58,432 bases of DNA, taken from Amanita rubescens. Lineage: Eukaryota; Basidiomycota; Agaricomycetes; Agaricales; Amanitaceae. The position numbers were made by a program, and so were the translations under genes. The notes below the pieces were generated by a model. It ran no database searches, was not told the DNA's origin, and saw only the letters and a list, made by a program, of their open reading frames with translations. This document shows, in pieces, positions 55,190-58,432 of the stretch. Position 1 is the stretch's first letter; each line of letters begins with the position of its first letter. The stretch lies in the NCBI GenBank assembly GCA_015039365.1, contig WION01000323.1, forward strand, positions 1 through 58,432, written 5' to 3'.

Positions 55190-57681
55190 TTATTGCGTTC
55201 GTTGCTTCTTCTTAGATCCTTGAATACCATTGTCGACCCCTGTTGTCACCAGCTCTGCAGGATCTGTCACTGGAGGTGATGATACCGCTTCCTGAGCAAT
55301 TTTCTCTTGAAACTCTTCCAACCACCGGCCACCTTCTGCACCGGGGAACAACCAGACATGGCTGGTAGAACGACATCAATAAAACCTTCCAGGTTACAGT
55401 CTTAGACTCGCCTGTTGCCCACCCGTTGCGGTTCTTGATCCTCCGCTAGCAGTGACCTGGACCTCTTCTTCATATTGTTGCGTGATGGATATGGGCGGGC
55501 AGATTCTTGTGTAGGCGAGGGTTCTTTCTCAGGCGGTAATTCCCATCCCAGCTTGTTGCATAGGTGCATCACGATGTCATCCGCGTTTCCAAGTAAAACA
55601 ATCTACGGATGTAAGTCGCTGGGTAGTCCATCCCAAATCGGCACTTACATCCGGGTTGATATGTCGAATCGGTGTCTTGTTGATAAGAATCTAGAGGGAC
55701 ACATTGAGGAATGGAAAATAGTACCACGGAACAACGAACCTGAGGGACGGAGTGGGGCAGGTGGGCTTTATGAAAATTAGTTGGCTCCGATGCGGTAGGG
55801 AAAGTGACAAGACGTACTCAGGATATCAGCAACAGGGGCTACTTTGAGCGATGTTCCTATGACAAGCAGCAAGTCAACAGATTCCCGATCAGCTTCTAGA
55901 GAATGGTCGAAATCGTCTGTAAGCTTTTCGCCAAAAAATGTGATATCGGGCTGGCAAACATTTAGGTTTGAGTACGCTGTGAACAACTTGACATACTTTC
56001 ATGATCCCAGGAGGGTATTGTGGCACATCGCTTTCGTCTTCAACGTCACTGTCCCATTTGTCTTTCTTCTTTTTGGACTTTTTGCCTTTCATGGATGTAG
56101 CGGGAGAGGGCTGTGAGTTACAAACCGTGCACAATGGCACTCGATGCCTCATTATCTCCGCTTCTATCTCGGCGCCGGGCACACGACGGCGGCACTGAAG
56201 GCAACTTGCCATAGCAAATGATCCATGGCACTGTAGTACACGTTTTACACCTGCTAAAGTTTCAAGGGTGTCTATGTTTTGAGTATAATTCTGGCTCGAA
56301 ACGTGAATCAGCGATGTATCAAACACCAAGGTTACTTACTCGAAGCAACTGTAAAAAGTGTTCGCTCAACTGTAATGCGAGTCTTTGTTTGAATATCATA
56401 CCTTGCTCTTGTCTTCCATGAGCTTAATAAACCGATGACAAGGTGATGGCACAAAATTTGAGGGGTATATTTTACTGTCGTCCAGTTAGGCTTTGTGGCT
56501 GCATGAGTCGGGGTGATTGATCACCTAGCAAAAGAGCTTCCGGCGCACAACTCGTCAGGATATACGCCTATCAAAACATATTCTTATGCCTCACTAGAAA
56601 ACTTGTCACCATCAGAACGATAAAAATAAGTTGCTGACCAAATTCTCGTACCAAGAGGGTTTTCCCGAAAATATGATATATCAAACCTTTGTGAACAGGG
56701 GATCGGCACTGCCGTTTTCAACAAGCCGGCGAACTTACATTTGCTGCGGATCATCAAGATCATAAGCACCGTTTGCCTTTAAAGACGCATATATGCCATC
56801 TTTGGACCGAAAATCTGGAATGCCGCAAGAAACACCTGGAAGCGTGATTTGTGAGCATGAAGTCAGGATTTGGAAAAATAATATCATACTGATTCCCGCG
56901 CCAGTCAGTATTATTATTCGCCGAGAGTTGCGGATTAGTTGCAAAGCGTCTTCTATCGTATTGTACTGAGTCAATTTGTCTCGCAAGTGCAGCCTACATT
57001 TCTCGATTGGATCAATGGTAGATGATAAAATGTATCTCCGCTTACTGGTGGGACAGTATCACCTTTAAAAAGTAGAGTAGGGTGGCGGGACGCTTTATTT
57101 GCAGTTCAGGGCACTACCAAGCATTTGTAAGATCTAAGAACACAGTCACAGATAGGAAAAACGAACCAGGTTCACGCCAAAAGCAAGTAACAATCTTGGA
57201 ATAGATATCTTACGTTCCAAGACATATTTCTGGATAAAAGATGTCATTCCTTGTGGTCCAATGTCACTGAGCTGAATTTGACGTTGCTTAAGTTGCTCAC
57301 CATGCTCCTTAAGATGCCTCAAGAGAAGACCAATTTCTTGTTTAGTCCAGATATCTAGTAGTCGTTGGTCGATATCATTGATTTGGAATGAACTATGAAT
57401 GACTTACCCGCTTCCCGATTATTAAATAGTGCAGAGATATCTAACACATCCGAGTCTCGGTTATCAGCACAGCTGTCATCATCGCTGTCATATGCCTTTT
57501 CCTGGACTTCTGCGTTCCCATCATCTGTTTGATGTTCAGAAAATGTTTGAAGAAGATCTTCTACGGTTTCAGGATCTATATCCACATCCTCCGCAGCGGC
57601 AAGAAATGCCTGGACCTGAGCTATGACAAGTGCGCTATTCGACGACTTCTTTCTTGGAGACTGACAACCATTCAGTGCCAT
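55190..57681 (-). CDS. Sir2-family NAD-dependent protein deacetylase (class I)
   Basis: Start [20 protein letters not shown] at 57681; an acidic N-terminus follows. Next are [15 protein letters not shown] and [20 protein letters not shown], the leader typical of basidiomycete Sir2/Hst1. The core is [70 protein letters not shown] and [10 protein letters not shown] (catalytic His). Zinc cysteines are SCLQC and LCTVC, separated by a long loop; a [16 protein letters not shown] insert follows. Then [20 protein letters not shown] and [20 protein letters not shown]. The disordered C-terminus ends KKKQRTQ, stop 55190-55192. It deacetylates histones or other nuclear proteins using NAD. Confidence 0.92.
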
Positions 57682-58221
57682 TCTTCCCTGTAAGCCCGTG
57701 GGGTCGGAGGGCAGGATTAAAACCCCGTACTTGAGAGGAAGAGAGTGGCCGTTAAGAGCCGAACAAAATATTTCTAAGAAGCTATAACATATATAAGAAC
57801 AAACAATCACCAAGTTGGCGACCTTCAAGTACAACGCCCAGCGCTTCAGCCCCTGTTTCCTAATACCATGATAAATAGCTTATCTGCCGTTATCGCGCCC
57901 ACATTTGATCCTGTCTTTAAACCATGACAACCTCATGCGACACGTATACCGCCCGAACAACGAGCGTTAATGTACGTGCGGCCGCACCATAAACAAAAAC
58001 GAGAGTTTGCTAATCTAACATTGCCACAGTATTCATGGCCTTCTGAGATAACTGGCCTTGAGCGCATAATTTTGTCTTCTCAAGCTGACTTACAGCGCAA
58101 TCTAAGGTTTAACCATGTAAAAAGGACAAATGGCTAAAGCTGAAACGAGGCCTTTCGCAGCGCTTTCTTCAACTACCCGATTACAGTTACTCTTGTCGAC
58201 ACGCAGGCATATGTTCAGAAA
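57682..58221. other. Divergent intergenic region
   Basis: Between the sirtuin start and the edge gene. The sirtuin frame stays open upstream of the chosen ATG up to 57834, so a longer N-terminus cannot be excluded. Nothing else seen. Confidence 0.35.
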
Positions 58222-58432
58222 ATGCCCGGTTCCAAACTAGTATCATTTTCGGTTTTGAGCGCGGCGGAGATTGCATCCACGTCCCCTGCCACGCCCATTA
58301 CACAAGAACGGCAGATTCGCCTTGTTTGCATGGACAAAGTTGTATGTGTAGCAACATCTACTGTGCGCATCACATCCCCAGAATGCGCCCGCCTTGTTCT
58401 GGAAGAGAAATATGGTATTGGGCAAGTATTTC
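58222..58432 (+). CDS. Gene cut by the right edge, function uncertain
   Basis: ATG at 58222 opens a frame that stays open to the edge (70 codons): MPGSKLVSFSVLSAAEIAST, then ERQIRLVCMDKVVCVATSTV, RITSPECARLVLEEKYGIGQ. The pattern 'dgkvVc.AtStv.i.speca.l.leekyaIGQmf' resembles a fungal family with a chorismate-lyase-like fold, but only the first part is visible. No signal peptide. Confidence 0.5.
   Translation, partial: MPGSKLVSFSVLSAAEIASTSPATPITQERQIRLVCMDKVVCVATSTVRITSPECARLVLEEKYGIGQVF

Overview
This is a nuclear segment of a basidiomycete fungus, most likely an Agaricomycete. The evidence is the gene content (a FunK1-type kinase tail, CipC-like small proteins, expanded F-box proteins, a Cys-rich small basidiomycete protein) and the architecture: compact genes broken by many 45-65 bp GT-AG introns, with intergenic gaps sometimes under 100 bp. 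I found no bacterial operon features, no CRISPR, no tRNA that I could support and no intact transposon.

Layout. 0-10.5 kb: tail of a FunK1 kinase, an RRM relic, RPL30, ARP9 divergent from lanosterol synthase (ERG7), a small orphan gene, and an amine/L-amino-acid oxidase with lesions. 11-20 kb: three CipC-like genes on the minus strand, interrupted by a decayed GPI inositol-deacylase (BST1/PGAP1) pseudogene, an HNH-like gene and an uncharacterised gene. 20-26.5 kb: condensin kleisin subunit BRN1/CND2, divergent from a coiled-coil orphan, then a family-16 protein methyltransferase. 26.5-43.1 kb: five F-box paralogues plus fragments, with three full 5S rRNA genes and 5S remnants. One F-box unit is inverted and separated from the rest by a rhomboid protease, a second methyltransferase, an aspartic protease and a divergent H3/H4 histone pair. 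43.4-58.4 kb: housekeeping genes: an F-BAR/RhoGAP protein, a small Cys-rich protein, NUP85, a RING E3, argininosuccinate synthase (ARG1), a degenerate TPT1, a SIR2-class sirtuin, and the start of a gene cut by the right edge.

The most interesting structure is the F-box/5S array. Each unit is an F-box gene followed by a convergent 5S gene. The inverted unit also carries a decayed piece of the histone H4 3' end, which points to the H4-F-box junction at 35.5 kb as its source. In one unit, antisense 5S sequence appears to have become the C-terminal coding sequence of the F-box protein.

A caution runs through the annotation. Many otherwise pristine genes (ERG7, condensin, histone H4, methyltransferase, one CipC) carry frame breaks that look like single extra bases. 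For essential genes this suggests insertion-type sequencing or assembly errors, so calls of 'pseudogene' are made only where decay goes well beyond that (BST1, P450, RRM, TPT1, H4 relic). All intron calls were made by eye.
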